Positions 15,220-24,644 of a stretch of 64,000 nt of DNA are shown here, one piece after another. This DNA comes from PALSA-505 sp963699015 (GTDB lineage Bacteria > Actinomycetota > Actinomycetes > Streptosporangiales > Streptosporangiaceae): NCBI GenBank assembly GCA_963699015.1, contig CAVOSX010000002.1:1116001-1180000 (forward strand), in the 5' to 3' direction. The first letter of the stretch is position 1; each line of letters begins with the position of its first letter. Below the pieces are notes generated by a model. It made no database searches. It worked only from the letters and a program-made list of their open reading frames with translations, and was not told the DNA's origin. The translations under genes and the position numbers were made by a program.

Positions 15220-15996
15220 TCAGACCAGGAGGACCACGAGCAGCAGCAGGGCGGGGAGCACCAGCGCGGCGAAGGCGGGCAGGTCCCAGCGGGCCGTGCG
15301 CCGGCCGGGCGCGGCCCCGGCCGCCCGCGCCCGGGCGGCGCGCTCGCGCAGTGCCACGGCGATGTTCTCGGAGTCGGTCTTGTTCAGGGCAGCCCGGGCC
15401 TCGGGCGGCAGCCGGGCGTAGGAGGGGGGCTGCCGGGTCGACTTGGCCGAACGCCGGGCTCGTGCCTCCGCCTTGATCCTGCCGCGGCGCGACGAGTGCA
15501 CCGCCCAGGCATACAGCGTCTTGCTCTTCTGCTCGCCGTCCTGCGGGGTGCAGAGCACCTCGAGCGAGTCGCGCAGCTCCACATCCTGCACGCAGCCCCA
15601 CGGCACGTGGTGATCGCGCAGCGGGTTCCTGATCGTGATGCCGTCGTCGTCGGCGAGCACCCGGGGCCGGAACGCCGCGACGTAGGCGACCCCGGTGACC
15701 AGGATCAGGACCGCCGCGACCACGATCGCGAAGTGATCGCGTCCCTGGACGGCCAGGTCAATCAGGTTCGCCAGCGCGAATATGGCCCACACCCACCAGA
15801 CGAGGGGAGCCACCGGCGACCGGTACAGATCCGGTTTCGCGCGCACCCCCCCAGGTCTGGCCGCCGGGGGCCGGGCGGGAACCCCGGGTGGGCAGGCCTG
15901 GGCCGGGACCCCGGGCGGGCGGGCCTGGCCGGCCCCGGCAGCGGAGGGCTGGCCGGCCCGGTCGGCCGGGCCGGCTGGCTGCTGAGCTGATGACAC
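15220..15996 (-). CDS. PH-domain membrane protein
   Basis: 258 residues from the GTG at 15996, with GGAG ten bases upstream. The order is: a Pro/Ala/Gly-rich N-terminus (to about 75), two membrane helices (about 88-135; VWWVWAIFALANLIDLAV, then FAIVVAAVLILVTGVAYVAAF), and a bacterial PH domain with FRPRVLADDDGITIRNPL and WGCVQDVELRD (about 135-200). A cytoplasmic basic segment and a final C-terminal helix FAALVLPALLLLVVLLV follow. Related actinobacterial proteins are of unknown function. The open frame extends upstream to 16434 but is antiphase to the amidohydrolase. Confidence 0.8.
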   Translation of the reverse strand: MSSAQQPAGPADRAGQPSAAGAGQARPPGVPAQACPPGVPARPPAARPGGVRAKPDLYRSPVAPLVWWVWAIFALANLIDLAVQGRDHFAIVVAAVLILVTGVAYVAAFRPRVLADDDGITIRNPLRDHHVPWGCVQDVELRDSLEVLCTPQDGEQKSKTLYAWAVHSSRRGRIKAEARARRSAKSTRQPPSYARLPPEARAALNKTDSENIAVALRERAARARAAGAAPGRRTARWDLPAFAALVLPALLLLVVLLV

Positions 15997-16081
15997 CGGT
16001 GCTGGACTCCGCGGTTGGCGAGCGGGTGCGGCGCGGCCCGGGGCCGGGGCGCCGCCGTGCTCTACTGTAAGCCGTCCGCCA

Positions 16082-17330
16082 TCAGGCGTGCGCCGCACCG
16101 GGCATGCTCGGCACGGCCGGCGTACCGCCGGCCTCATGCAGCGCGGTGAGCGCCGCATGGACGAGCACCTTGATCCCGACGTCGATGGCTCCTTCGTCCA
16201 CGTCGAAGGTGGGCTGGTGGATGTCGAGCTCGGGTGTCCCGGGTGTCCTGGTGCCGAGCCTGGCCAGGGCGCCCGGGATCGACTCCAGGTACCAGGCGAA
16301 GTCTTCGCCGCCGAGGCTCTGCGGCGTTCCGGCCACCGCCTGGGCGCCCAGCGCCTGCCTCGTCGCGGAGGTGAGCATCGAGGCGCTGGCCGCATCGTTG
16401 ACCGTGGGCGGCACGTTCCGCACGTAGCTGACATCGGCGAGCACGCCGTAGGCGCTCGCGACCGAGTCGATGAGCGCCTTCATCATCTCGGGCGCGGCCT
16501 GCCATGCCTCGTCGTCGAGGCAGCGGACGGTCCCCTCGGCGATCCCGTCGTCCGGAATCGCGTTGGCCGCCGAGCCCGCGCTCACCCGGCCCCAGACCAG
16601 GCTGAGGCTGGATCGTGGGTCCACCCGGCGGGTCAGCGCGGCCGGCAGCTCGGTCACGATCTTGCCCAGCGCGTAGACGAGGTCGGCGGTCAGGTGCGGG
16701 CGGGCGGTGTGGCCGCCGGGTCCGGTGACCCTGACGGTGATCTTGTCGCAGGCAGCCGTGATCGGCCCGCTCCGGATGCCCGATCTTCCCCACGTCGAGG
16801 CGCGGGTCGCAGTGCAACGCGAATATGCGGTCCACGCCGGCGATGCCGCCCGCGGCCAGCACGTCGAGCGCGCCGCCGGGAACCTCCTCGGCCGGCTGGA
16901 AGATCAGCCGGACCCGCCCGGGCAGCGCCCCCGCCTCGGCCTGCGCCGCCAGGAACAGGCCGGTGCCGAGCAGGATCGTGGTGTGCACGTCGTGCCCGCA
17001 GGCATGGCAGGCGTTCGGCACCGTGGACCGGTAGGGGACGGCCTTCTCGTCCGAGATAGGCAGGGCGTCCAGGTCCGCGCGCAGCGCCACGAGCGGCCCC
17101 TCCGGAGCTGCCCCGGCGGCGCCGATCTCGACCATGAGCCCCGTCCCCTTGGGCAGGATCATGGGCCGCAGGCCGCCGGCTGCCAGCCTGAGCGCCACCC
17201 GCCGCGTGGTCCGGTGCTCGTGATAGCCGATCTCCGGATGGGCGTGCAGGTCACGCCGGAATTGGATCAGCTCGGCAGAATGCCCGGCCAGAAAGCCGCC
17301 GAGCCCCGCCGCGAGCTCATCTCCCGGCAT
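16082..17330 (-). pseudogene. M20-family amidohydrolase (hippurate/N-acyl amino acid hydrolase type), frameshifted
   Basis: The first half (ATG 17330 to about 16782) encodes RRDLHAHPEIGYHEHRTTR, the metal-binding CHACGHDVHTT, FQPAEEVPGGA and ALHCDPRLDVGKIG. The second half continues in another frame: IRSGPITAACDKITVRVTG, GGHTARPH, and the C-terminal SLGGEDFAWYLE. One extra C in the run at 16779-16781 separates them. Removing it gives one uninterrupted protein of about 415 residues with all expected metal ligands. The gene starts 14 bp inside the ligase gene, so the two form an operon. It is either a true frameshift or an assembly error. Confidence 0.85.
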
Positions 17331-18483
17331 GCGCTGCCTCCCCGGGGCACAAGAACCGGTCCTCCGCAAACTCGGTGACCAAGGCATCCACCACCTCAGT
17401 CAGCGCGCCGCCGTCAGCCACCACGGCACGCTGCCGTTCGTATGACGCTCCCTGGTCCAGGACTTCCGAAACGACGGCGAGCTCGGAACCGCAGCCCAGT
17501 CTGTCAGCTACCGGCTCAAGTTCGCGAACCAATTCGTAAAGCTCATCGCGCATCGGCGCCGTTGCGCCGGAGTCATCGGTGATCACTATCGCGTCAAGAC
17601 CGTACCTCGTCGCGCGCCACTTGTTGTCCCGAACGACCCAAGTCGCAGGGCTGGGCAGCCCGTAACCGCGGTCGAGCTGGAGGCTGAGCATCTGCACCAG
17701 GCACTGCGAGAGCGCGGCTACCATGCCGATCTCACGCAGGGTGGGAACGCCGTCGCAGATGCGGATCTCGACCGTGCCGAAATCCGGGTGCGGCCGGATA
17801 TCCCACCACACCTCCTTGATGCTCCGGATGGTCCCGGCACGAAGCAGCGTGTCCATGTAATCCTCGAACTCTTTCCAGTCCGACAGCCGGTGCGGCGGTC
17901 CGGCGGTGGGCAGCTCACCGAAGATGACGGCCCGGATCGACGCCAGTCCCGTGTCCTCCCCCTTCCAGTACGGGCTGGAGGCGGTCAGCGCGAGGAAATG
18001 CGGCAAGTACCTGGACAGAGCGTTGATGATCGGGATCGCCCTGCTGCCGTCGGCCAGGCCCACGTGAACCTGCACACTGAAAAGCTGGATCCTGCGGACC
18101 AGCCACTGCATCTGTTCGACGAGCTCGGCGTAACGCTGCACCGGTGCCATCTTCGCGTCCCTCCAGTCGCTGAAGGGATGCGTCCCCGCGCACGTCAGCA
18201 TCATATCGCGGGCGCTGGTTACCCGCTGGAGTTGCGCGATCGTCCCGGCCAGGTCTTCCTTGGCCTCCGCTACCGTGCTGCAGATACCGGTCGCGAGCTC
18301 GATCGTGGACTGCATGAGCTCATGGCGAAGCTTGGGAGTCCCGCTGTTCGCGGTCAGCTCAGGCAGCGCCGCGAGCACCTCGCGGGCGTCCTGGCGCAGC
18401 TCCCTGGTGCGGGTGTCGATGAGCTGCAGTTCCCACTCCACGCCCAGCGTCGCGCCACGTGACGAGTTCCAGTCGATGACCAC
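17317..18483 (-). CDS. YbdK-type carboxylate-amine ligase (glutamate-cysteine ligase GCS2 family)
   Basis: 388 residues from a GTG. N-terminal TLGVEWELQLID is the GCS2 ATP/glutamate-binding start. HELMQSTIELATGICSTV, the IQLFSVQVHVG strand, and EVWWDIRPHPDFGTVEIRICDG follow the family closely. These enzymes ligate glutamate to an amine with ATP; whether the product is gamma-glutamylcysteine is unproven, and actinobacteria that make mycothiol often carry such paralogues. It is followed by an overlapping M20 amidohydrolase, suggesting a make/break pair for an amide bond. Confidence 0.88.
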   Translation of the reverse strand: MVIDWNSSRGATLGVEWELQLIDTRTRELRQDAREVLAALPELTANSGTPKLRHELMQSTIELATGICSTVAEAKEDLAGTIAQLQRVTSARDMMLTCAGTHPFSDWRDAKMAPVQRYAELVEQMQWLVRRIQLFSVQVHVGLADGSRAIPIINALSRYLPHFLALTASSPYWKGEDTGLASIRAVIFGELPTAGPPHRLSDWKEFEDYMDTLLRAGTIRSIKEVWWDIRPHPDFGTVEIRICDGVPTLREIGMVAALSQCLVQMLSLQLDRGYGLPSPATWVVRDNKWRATRYGLDAIVITDDSGATAPMRDELYELVRELEPVADRLGCGSELAVVSEVLDQGASYERQRAVVADGGALTEVVDALVTEFAEDRFLCPGEAAHAGR

Positions 18484-18551
18484 CGGTGACCTCCATCCGA
18501 GTTCCTCTTATCGTGATGCAGGTCAGGCCGGGCATAAAGACCCGCAAGCGA

Positions 18552-20132
18552 TCAGCCCGCATCGGGCGGCTGGTAGACGCCCCATACTTCGCGCAGCGCG
18601 TCGCAGACCTCGCCCACGGTCGCGCGGGCGCGCAGCGCCTCGCGCAGCGGCACCAGTAGGTTCTGCGTTCCCTCCGCCGCGTGCCGCAGGTCGTCCAGCC
18701 GCCTCTTGTGCTCCGCGCCGTTCCGCGAGCTGCGCAGCTCGGCCAGCAGCTCCGCCTGCTCCCGCTCGATGGCCAGGTCCACCTGCAACGGCTGCTGCGG
18801 TTCCTCGTGGTCGGCCTGGTACTTGTTCACCCCGACCACCACGCGCTCGCCCGACTCCACCTGCCGGGCCACCTGGTAGGCCGAGCGCTCGATCTCGGAC
18901 TTTTGGAAGCCGTGCTCGATCGCGGCGACCGCACCGCCCGCATCTTCCACCTGGTCGATCAGCTGCCGGGCCGCGGCCTCGATCTCGTCGGTCAGCGATT
19001 CCACCGCGTACGAGCCCGCGAACGGGTCGACGGTGGCCGTCAGGTCGGTCTCGTTGGCGATCACCTGCTGGGTCCGCACCGCCAGCGTGGCCGCCTTCTG
19101 GCTGGGCAGCCCGATCGCCTCGTCATAGGAGTTCGTGTGCAGCGACTGGGTACCGCCGAGCACGGCGGCGAGCGCCTGGATCGTGACCCGGACCATGTTC
19201 ACCTCCGGCTGCTGCGCCGTCAGCTGCACCCCCGCGGTCTGGGTGTGGAACCGGAGCATCTGCGACCGCGGATCGGCGGCACCGAACTCCTCCCGCATGA
19301 TCTGCGCCCAGATCCGGCGCGCGGCGCGGAACTTCGCCACCTCCTCCAGCAGCGTGGACCGGGCCACGAAGAAGAACGACAGCCGGGGGGCGAACTCGTC
19401 CACGGCCAGGCCGGAGTTGATCGCGGCCCGGACGTACTGTTTGGCGTTGGCCAGCGTGAAGGCGATCTCCTGCACGGGGGTGGCACCGGCCTCCGCCATG
19501 TGGTAGCCGGAGATCGAGATCGTGTTCCACCTCGGCATCTCGGCGCGGCAGTAGGCGAAGGTGTCCGCGGCAAGCCGCAGTGACGGCTGCGGCGGGTAGA
19601 TGTAGGTTCCGCGCGCGATGTACTCCTTGAGTATGTCGTTCTGGATGGTCCCGTTGAGGCGGGCCGGGGCGACCCCCTGCTCCTCGGCGACGAGCTGGTA
19701 GAGCAGCAGCAGCACGGCCGCGGGGGCGTTGATGGTCATCGACGTCGAGACCTTGTCCAGCGGGATCCCGCGCATCAGGCGCCGCATGTCCTCGATCGAG
19801 TCGATGGCCACGCCGACCTTGCCGACCTCGCCATGCGCCCGCTGCGAATCGGAGTCGTAGCCCATCTGGGTGGGCAGGTCGAAAGCGACCGAAAGCCCGG
19901 TCGTCCCGGCGGCGATGAGCTGGTGGTAGCGCCGGTTCGAGTCGGTGGCGGTCGCGAAGCCCGCGTACTGCCGCATCGTCCAGGGCCTGGACGTGTACAT
20001 CGTGGGATAGACCCCGCGGGTGAACGGGTACTCGCCTGGCCTGCCCAGCTTCTCCTCCGGGCTGAACCCGGCCAGCTGCTCGGGACCGTAGACCACCTCG
20101 AACGGGATGCCTGACTCCGACTCGCGTGCCAT
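18552..20132 (-). CDS. Methylmalonyl-CoA mutase family, large (catalytic) subunit without B12 domain
   Basis: 526 residues forming only the TIM-barrel substrate domain, starting with YPFTRGVYPTMYTSRPWTMRQ and including NAPAAVLLLLYQLVAEEQGV and NTISISGYHMAEAGATPVQE. Tyr56 (in RQYAGF) and Arg174 (in KEYIARGTYIYPP) align with Tyr89 and Arg207 of methylmalonyl-CoA mutase. Isobutyryl-CoA mutases have Phe and Gln there (family knowledge), so methylmalonyl-CoA-like specificity is inferred. The cobalamin-binding domain is missing and no small subunit lies nearby, so a partner must be encoded elsewhere. A -10 box places the ATG at the transcript start. Confidence 0.9.
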   Translation of the reverse strand: MARESESGIPFEVVYGPEQLAGFSPEEKLGRPGEYPFTRGVYPTMYTSRPWTMRQYAGFATATDSNRRYHQLIAAGTTGLSVAFDLPTQMGYDSDSQRAHGEVGKVGVAIDSIEDMRRLMRGIPLDKVSTSMTINAPAAVLLLLYQLVAEEQGVAPARLNGTIQNDILKEYIARGTYIYPPQPSLRLAADTFAYCRAEMPRWNTISISGYHMAEAGATPVQEIAFTLANAKQYVRAAINSGLAVDEFAPRLSFFFVARSTLLEEVAKFRAARRIWAQIMREEFGAADPRSQMLRFHTQTAGVQLTAQQPEVNMVRVTIQALAAVLGGTQSLHTNSYDEAIGLPSQKAATLAVRTQQVIANETDLTATVDPFAGSYAVESLTDEIEAAARQLIDQVEDAGGAVAAIEHGFQKSEIERSAYQVARQVESGERVVVGVNKYQADHEEPQQPLQVDLAIEREQAELLAELRSSRNGAEHKRRLDDLRHAAEGTQNLLVPLREALRARATVGEVCDALREVWGVYQPPDAG

Positions 20133-20138
20133 GCAGAC

Positions 20139-20144
20139 AGGCTA
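20139..20144 (-). promoter_or_regulatory. -10 box of the mutase gene (leaderless)
   Basis: TAGCCT on the minus strand is followed by exactly six bases and the ATG at 20132, predicting a leaderless transcript. Confidence 0.5.
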
Positions 20145-20292
20145 CGACGCGGGAAATGGCCGGCTGACGGGTGAGCTTCGTCACCGGCCGCAGGCATTAC
20201 CGTTGGGTCTGCTGGGGATGCATACCTGGAGTGGCCGCCGCGGTACCTGCCGCCACCCGGCGGGACCGGAGCGGGCCATGGAGGGCCAGAGC

Positions 20293-21600
20293 ATGAGAGC
20301 AAGGCGCGGACCTGCGGCGATGGTGGCCGTGCTGGTCTTCGCCGCGGGCACGGGCCACCCCGGGGCGGCGGCCGCGTCGGCCTTCACGGCGGGCGCGGGC
20401 CACCCCCAGGCGGCGACCGCGCCGGCCTTCACCGCCGGCACGGGCGACCGCGAGACGGCGACCGCGCTGGCCTTCGACGCGGGCGCGGGCCACCGGAGCC
20501 GCAATCACGGGCTGGCAGGCTCGGTCGGCCAGGCCAGCGGGAGTGACGCGGCCCAGGGCGGGGCCCAGCTGGCCAGCCGCGGCACGGTCGTCAACTACCC
20601 GTCCGCCGGTCACGCGCGCAAGCTGCCGCGGGTGCGGGCCTCCGCGTTCGTGATCGCCGACGCGCGCACCGGACAGGTGCTGGCCGCCAGGGACCCGCAC
20701 GGCTGGTACCGGCCGGCCAGCACGCTGAAGGTGCTGACCGCGATCAGCCTCATCCCGGCGCTGAACCCGGACGCGACCACCGTGGCCACCCGCGAGGCGG
20801 CCGAGACCGAGCCCAACGACGTGGGCCTGAAGCCGGGCCAGCGGTACCAGGTCTCCGGCCTGTTCCGGGCCCTGCTCACGATCTCGGCCAACGACGCCGC
20901 GGTGGCCCTGGCCCAGGCGACCGGGTCTTTGCACCGGGGCATCGCGCTGATGAACGCCGAGGCGCGCCGGCTGCAGGCCCGCGACACCGTGGCCAGGGAT
21001 CCGAACGGGCTCAACGCGCCGGGCCAGCACACCTCGGCCTACGACGAGGCGCTGATCGCCCGGCGGGCGCTGGCCCTGCCGGCGTTCCTGGACTACGACC
21101 AGACCAAGAGCGCGCTGTTCCAGATCAAGCCGCGGCACCGGGTCGGGCTGGTCAACCAGAACCTGATGCTCACCCGGTACCGCGGCGACATCGGCGGCAA
21201 GATCGGCTGGACCGAGGCCGCGGGCGCCACGTACATCGGCATGGCCAGGCGGCACCACGAGACGCTGATCGTCACGCTCTTGCACTGCCCGCCGCTGACC
21301 GAGTTCACCTACGCGACCCGGCTGCTGAACTGGGGCTTTTCCGTGGACGGCACGGTAAAGCCGGTCGGCACGCTGGTCAGCGCGCAGGCGCCCGCGGCCG
21401 GCCGCGCGGCGCAGGCACCGACGCAGCATGTCGCGAACAAGCCGCCGCCAGCCGTCCGCCAGCCGGTCGCCAGCGGCGGCCTGAGCATCGGCCCCGGAGC
21501 CGTGGCCGTGGGCTTCCTGGTACTCGCCGGGCTGCTGTTCGCCGGATTCGTGCTGTACTCCCGGCGGTCGGTGACAAGAACGCGCCAGGGACGGTCGTAA
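20293..21600 (+). CDS. D-alanyl-D-alanine carboxypeptidase-like penicillin-binding protein (S11)
   Basis: 435 residues. The ATG at 20293 has GGAGGG seven bases upstream. An N-terminal Arg-rich plus hydrophobic export segment runs into a 15-residue repeat (about 16-67), and the catalytic domain starts near residue 115. The serine motif is SxxK in ASTLKVLTA and the second motif is SxN in ISANDAAV. The third, usually K-T/S-G, reads GGKIGWTEAAG, so Thr is replaced by Ile. A C-terminal helix AVAVGFLVLAGLLFAGFVLY anchors it. It should trim D-Ala from peptidoglycan stem peptides outside the membrane, if the KIG motif is active. Confidence 0.88.
   Translation: MRARRGPAAMVAVLVFAAGTGHPGAAAASAFTAGAGHPQAATAPAFTAGTGDRETATALAFDAGAGHRSRNHGLAGSVGQASGSDAAQGGAQLASRGTVVNYPSAGHARKLPRVRASAFVIADARTGQVLAARDPHGWYRPASTLKVLTAISLIPALNPDATTVATREAAETEPNDVGLKPGQRYQVSGLFRALLTISANDAAVALAQATGSLHRGIALMNAEARRLQARDTVARDPNGLNAPGQHTSAYDEALIARRALALPAFLDYDQTKSALFQIKPRHRVGLVNQNLMLTRYRGDIGGKIGWTEAAGATYIGMARRHHETLIVTLLHCPPLTEFTYATRLLNWGFSVDGTVKPVGTLVSAQAPAAGRAAQAPTQHVANKPPPAVRQPVASGGLSIGPGAVAVGFLVLAGLLFAGFVLYSRRSVTRTRQGRS
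20338..20493. repeat. 45-bp minisatellite in the carboxypeptidase gene
   Basis: Three 45-bp units plus 21 bases encode F(A/T)AG(T/A)GHP-type 15-residue repeats, immediately after the first hydrophobic residues of the export signal. Substitutions are mostly confined to variable positions, and the frame is kept. Confidence 0.9.
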
Positions 21601-21633
21601 CCGTCTCTGGCACCAGGCCGGGGTCCGGGCGCG

Positions 21634-22674
21634 CTACTGCCCGGCCGCGCCGGGCCTGGGCAGCAGCAGGCCCGTGCGGTCCCTGACCAGGGTCATGGTC
21701 TGCCTGGCCACCCTGCCCGCCCGGCGGGCCCCGTCGGCCAGCAGCCGGTCGAGCTCGGTCTCGTCGGCGAGCATCTTCTCCGTCCGCTCCCTGACCGGCG
21801 CGAACGTGCTCACCACCAGCTCGGCAAGCTCGCGCTTGAAGGCACCGTACCCGGTCCCGGCGTGCGCGGCCTCGACCTCGGCCACGGGTATCCCGGCCAG
21901 CGCCGAGTAGATCCGCAGCAGGTTGGTGATGCCCGGCTTGGCCGCCTCGTCGGCGCGGATGTCGGTGCCCGCGTCGGTGACGGCCCGGGCGAACTTCCGG
22001 CGGATCACGTCAGGCTCGTCCAGGACATCCACGATGCCTTGCGGCGAGGACGACGACTTGCTCATCTTCGCCGACGGATCCTGCAGGTCATTGATCTTGG
22101 CCACGCCGGGCAGGATGTACGGCCCCGGCACGGTGAAGGTCGCGCCGAACCGGTGGTTGAACCGCTGCGCGAGATCCCTGGTGAGCTCCAGGTGCTGCCG
22201 CTGGTCCTCGCCCACCGGCACCTGGTCGGCCTGGTACAGCAGGATGTCGGCGGCCTGCAGGACCGGGTAGGTGAACAGGCCGACGCTGGCCTGGTCCATG
22301 CCGCCCTTGGCCGACTTGTCCTTGAACTGGATCATCCGGCTGGCCTCGCCGAAGCCGGTGATGCATCCGAGCACCCAGGCCAGCTCGGTGTGCTCGGCCA
22401 CGTGGCTCTGCACGAACACGGTGCAGCGCGCGGGGTCGAGCCCGGCCGCGAACAGCTGGGCGGCGGCGACCCTGGTCCGGCGGCGGAGCAGCACCGGGTC
22501 CTGCGGAACCGTGATCGCGTGCAGGTCCACGACGCAGTAGAAGGCATCGTGAGTGTCCTGCAGCGTCACCCACTGCCGCACCGCACCGAGGTAGTTACCC
22601 AGGTGAAACGAGTCGGCGGTCGGCTGGATACCGGACAGGACCCGCGGTCGCGGCGGCCGGGACGGCTGGTTCAT
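21634..22674 (-). CDS. trpS: Tryptophan--tRNA ligase
   Basis: Class I aminoacyl-tRNA synthetase charging tRNA-Trp, 346 residues. SGIQPTADSFHLGNYLGA contains the HIGH-type motif (HLGN, 24-27) and KMSKS is at 203-207, preceded by DLQDPSAK. MDQASVGLFTYPVLQAADILLYQA forms the tryptophan pocket region, and GEDQRQHLELTRDLA follows. Complete and of normal length. The start ATG is one base after the transcription start predicted from TAGAAT at 22682-22687. Confidence 0.97.
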   Translation of the reverse strand: MNQPSRPPRPRVLSGIQPTADSFHLGNYLGAVRQWVTLQDTHDAFYCVVDLHAITVPQDPVLLRRRTRVAAAQLFAAGLDPARCTVFVQSHVAEHTELAWVLGCITGFGEASRMIQFKDKSAKGGMDQASVGLFTYPVLQAADILLYQADQVPVGEDQRQHLELTRDLAQRFNHRFGATFTVPGPYILPGVAKINDLQDPSAKMSKSSSSPQGIVDVLDEPDVIRRKFARAVTDAGTDIRADEAAKPGITNLLRIYSALAGIPVAEVEAAHAGTGYGAFKRELAELVVSTFAPVRERTEKMLADETELDRLLADGARRAGRVARQTMTLVRDRTGLLLPRPGAAGQ

Positions 22675-22681
22675 GGCCCCG

Positions 22682-22687
22682 ATTCTA
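22682..22687 (-). promoter_or_regulatory. -10 box of trpS (leaderless)
   Basis: TAGAAT on the minus strand is followed by seven bases and the ATG at 22674. Confidence 0.5.
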
Positions 22688-22746
22688 GGCGTCCGCCAGC
22701 TGCACCCGGGCTGGGCACGGGCTGGGCACTGGCCGGCTTGCGCGGC

Positions 22747-24573
22747 CTACTTGCGGCCCCCGGCGGCCGTGCCCACCAGCGGCACGATGTCGGGGGCGCC
22801 CAGCCGGATGGCGTCGGCCACCTGGTCATCACTGGCATCCTGCGAAGCACGCTCGGCGGTGATGACGGCCTGGAAGTGCTCCACCTCACGCGCCGTCTGC
22901 CGGGAATCCCAGCCCAGCGGCCCGGCCATCAGCCGCGCCGCCTCAGCGGCCGCCGACAGCCCGTGATCCCAGGTCTCGATCGTGATGTGCGTGCGGCGGG
23001 CTAGCGCGTCGTAGAGGTGGCGGGCGCCTTCGTGCGACGCCGCGTAGACGATCTCCGCCCGCAGGTAGTCGTCCGCGCCCGCCAGCGGCAGGCCCAGCTC
23101 CGGGTCGGCCTCGATCAGGCCGAGGACCTCGCCGATCAGGGTGCCGTACCGGTGCAGCAGGTGCTCGATCCTGGCCACGTGCAGGCCGGAGGCGCGGGCC
23201 AGCTGGTACCGGGAATTCCAGAGTGCGGGGAACCCGTCCGCGCCCGCCAGCGGCACCTCGTCGGTGCAGGACCGCGGGACCCGGCCATCGAGCCCGTGCG
23301 CCACCGCGTCCACCGCGTCCCTGGCCATCAGCCGGTACGTGGTGTACTTGCCGCCGGCGATCATCACCAGGCCCGGCACCGGGTGGGCCACGGTGTGCTC
23401 GCGGGAGAGCTTGGACGTCTCGTCCGACTCGCCGGACAGCAGCGGGCGCAGCCCGGCGTACACGCCTTCCACGTCGTCGGTGCTCAGCGGGACCCGGAGC
23501 ACCCGGTTGACCTGGCCGAGCACGTACTCGATGTCCGACCGGCTGGCGGCCGGGTGGGCCTTGTCCAGCGACCAGTCCGTGTCGGTAGTGCCGATGATCC
23601 AGTGCCGGCCCCACGGGATCACGAACAGCACGCTCAGCGGGGTGCGGACGATGATGCCCGTGCTCGAGTGGATCCGGTCCCGGGGCACGACCAGGTGAAT
23701 GCCCTTGGACGCGCGAACGTTGATCATGCCACGGCCGCCGACCAGGGCCTGGATGTCGTCGGTCCACACGCCGGTCGCGTTGACCACCTGCTGGGCGCGG
23801 ATCTCCAGCTCGGTCCCGGTTTCCAGATCCACCGCGCGCACCCCGGTGACCCGCTCGCCCTCGCGCAGGAAGCCGGTGACCTGGGTGCGGGAGGCCACCC
23901 TGGCGCCGTAGCTGGCCGCGGTGCGCAGCAGGGCGATGACGAACCGGGCGTCGTCCACCTGCGCGTCCCAGTACCTGACCGCACCGTGCACCGCGGACCG
24001 CTTCAGCCCCGGCGCCAGCTCCAGCGCCGCGCGCCTGGTCAGCTGCCGGTGCGGGGGCAGCCCCCGGACCTGCCCCAGCGAGAGGCCCAGCAGGTCATAC
24101 AGCCGCACCCCTGCCCCCACGTACGCCCGCTCCCAGCCGCCGCGGTGGGTGAGCGGGTACAGGAACGAGACCGGCTGGACCAAGTGCGGCGCGATCCGCC
24201 GCAGCAGCAGTGCCCGTTCGGTGAGCGCCTCCCTGACCAGCGCGAAGTTGAGCTGCTCCAGGTAGCGCAGGCCGCCGTGGATGAGCTTGCTCGATCGCGA
24301 CGAGGTGCCCGAGGCGAAGTCCCTGGCCTCCACCAGCCCGACCGACAGGCCCCGGGTCGCGGCGTCCAGGGCCACCCCGGCGCCGACCACGCCGCCGCCG
24401 ACCACCAGTACCTGATGCTCCTGCGCGGGCAGCGCCGCCAGCGCGGCATCGCGCTCGCGGTCGCCGAGCGCAGCGGCCCGCTTGTCCGGGCCCAGCGCCG
24501 TGGCCACGCCGGCCCCCGGGACGGCGGCCCAGCCGCGCCCGTTATGCCCCTTCCGGTTTCCCCCGATATTCAC
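22747..24573 (-). CDS. glpD: Aerobic glycerol-3-phosphate dehydrogenase
   Basis: Membrane-associated FAD enzyme oxidising glycerol-3-phosphate to dihydroxyacetone phosphate, passing electrons to quinone. The FAD fold is VLVVGGGVVGAGVALDAATRG, followed by DFASGTSSRSSKLIHGGLRYL, the family signature. IGTTDTDW and MIAGGKYTTYRLMARDAVD lie in the substrate domain, and a C-terminal helical domain (from about 455) completes the 608 residues. The GTG at 24573 follows a TACCGT -10 box by seven bases. Alignment to relatives would also allow the GTG at 24507. Part of the minus-strand run downstream of guaB3. Confidence 0.94.
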   Translation of the reverse strand: MNIGGNRKGHNGRGWAAVPGAGVATALGPDKRAAALGDRERDAALAALPAQEHQVLVVGGGVVGAGVALDAATRGLSVGLVEARDFASGTSSRSSKLIHGGLRYLEQLNFALVREALTERALLLRRIAPHLVQPVSFLYPLTHRGGWERAYVGAGVRLYDLLGLSLGQVRGLPPHRQLTRRAALELAPGLKRSAVHGAVRYWDAQVDDARFVIALLRTAASYGARVASRTQVTGFLREGERVTGVRAVDLETGTELEIRAQQVVNATGVWTDDIQALVGGRGMINVRASKGIHLVVPRDRIHSSTGIIVRTPLSVLFVIPWGRHWIIGTTDTDWSLDKAHPAASRSDIEYVLGQVNRVLRVPLSTDDVEGVYAGLRPLLSGESDETSKLSREHTVAHPVPGLVMIAGGKYTTYRLMARDAVDAVAHGLDGRVPRSCTDEVPLAGADGFPALWNSRYQLARASGLHVARIEHLLHRYGTLIGEVLGLIEADPELGLPLAGADDYLRAEIVYAASHEGARHLYDALARRTHITIETWDHGLSAAAEAARLMAGPLGWDSRQTAREVEHFQAVITAERASQDASDDQVADAIRLGAPDIVPLVGTAAGGRK

Positions 24574-24580
24574 ATTCCGA

Positions 24581-24586
24581 ACGGTA
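24581..24586 (-). promoter_or_regulatory. -10 box of glpD (leaderless)
   Basis: TACCGT on the minus strand ends seven bases before the GTG at 24573. This supports that codon as the start, since no ribosome-binding site is seen. Confidence 0.42.
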
Positions 24587-24644
24587 CCCGCGGGTAGCCA
24601 TCGCCCGGATGCCGGCCTGCGGCCGCGAGGACCCGGTGCCGGGC

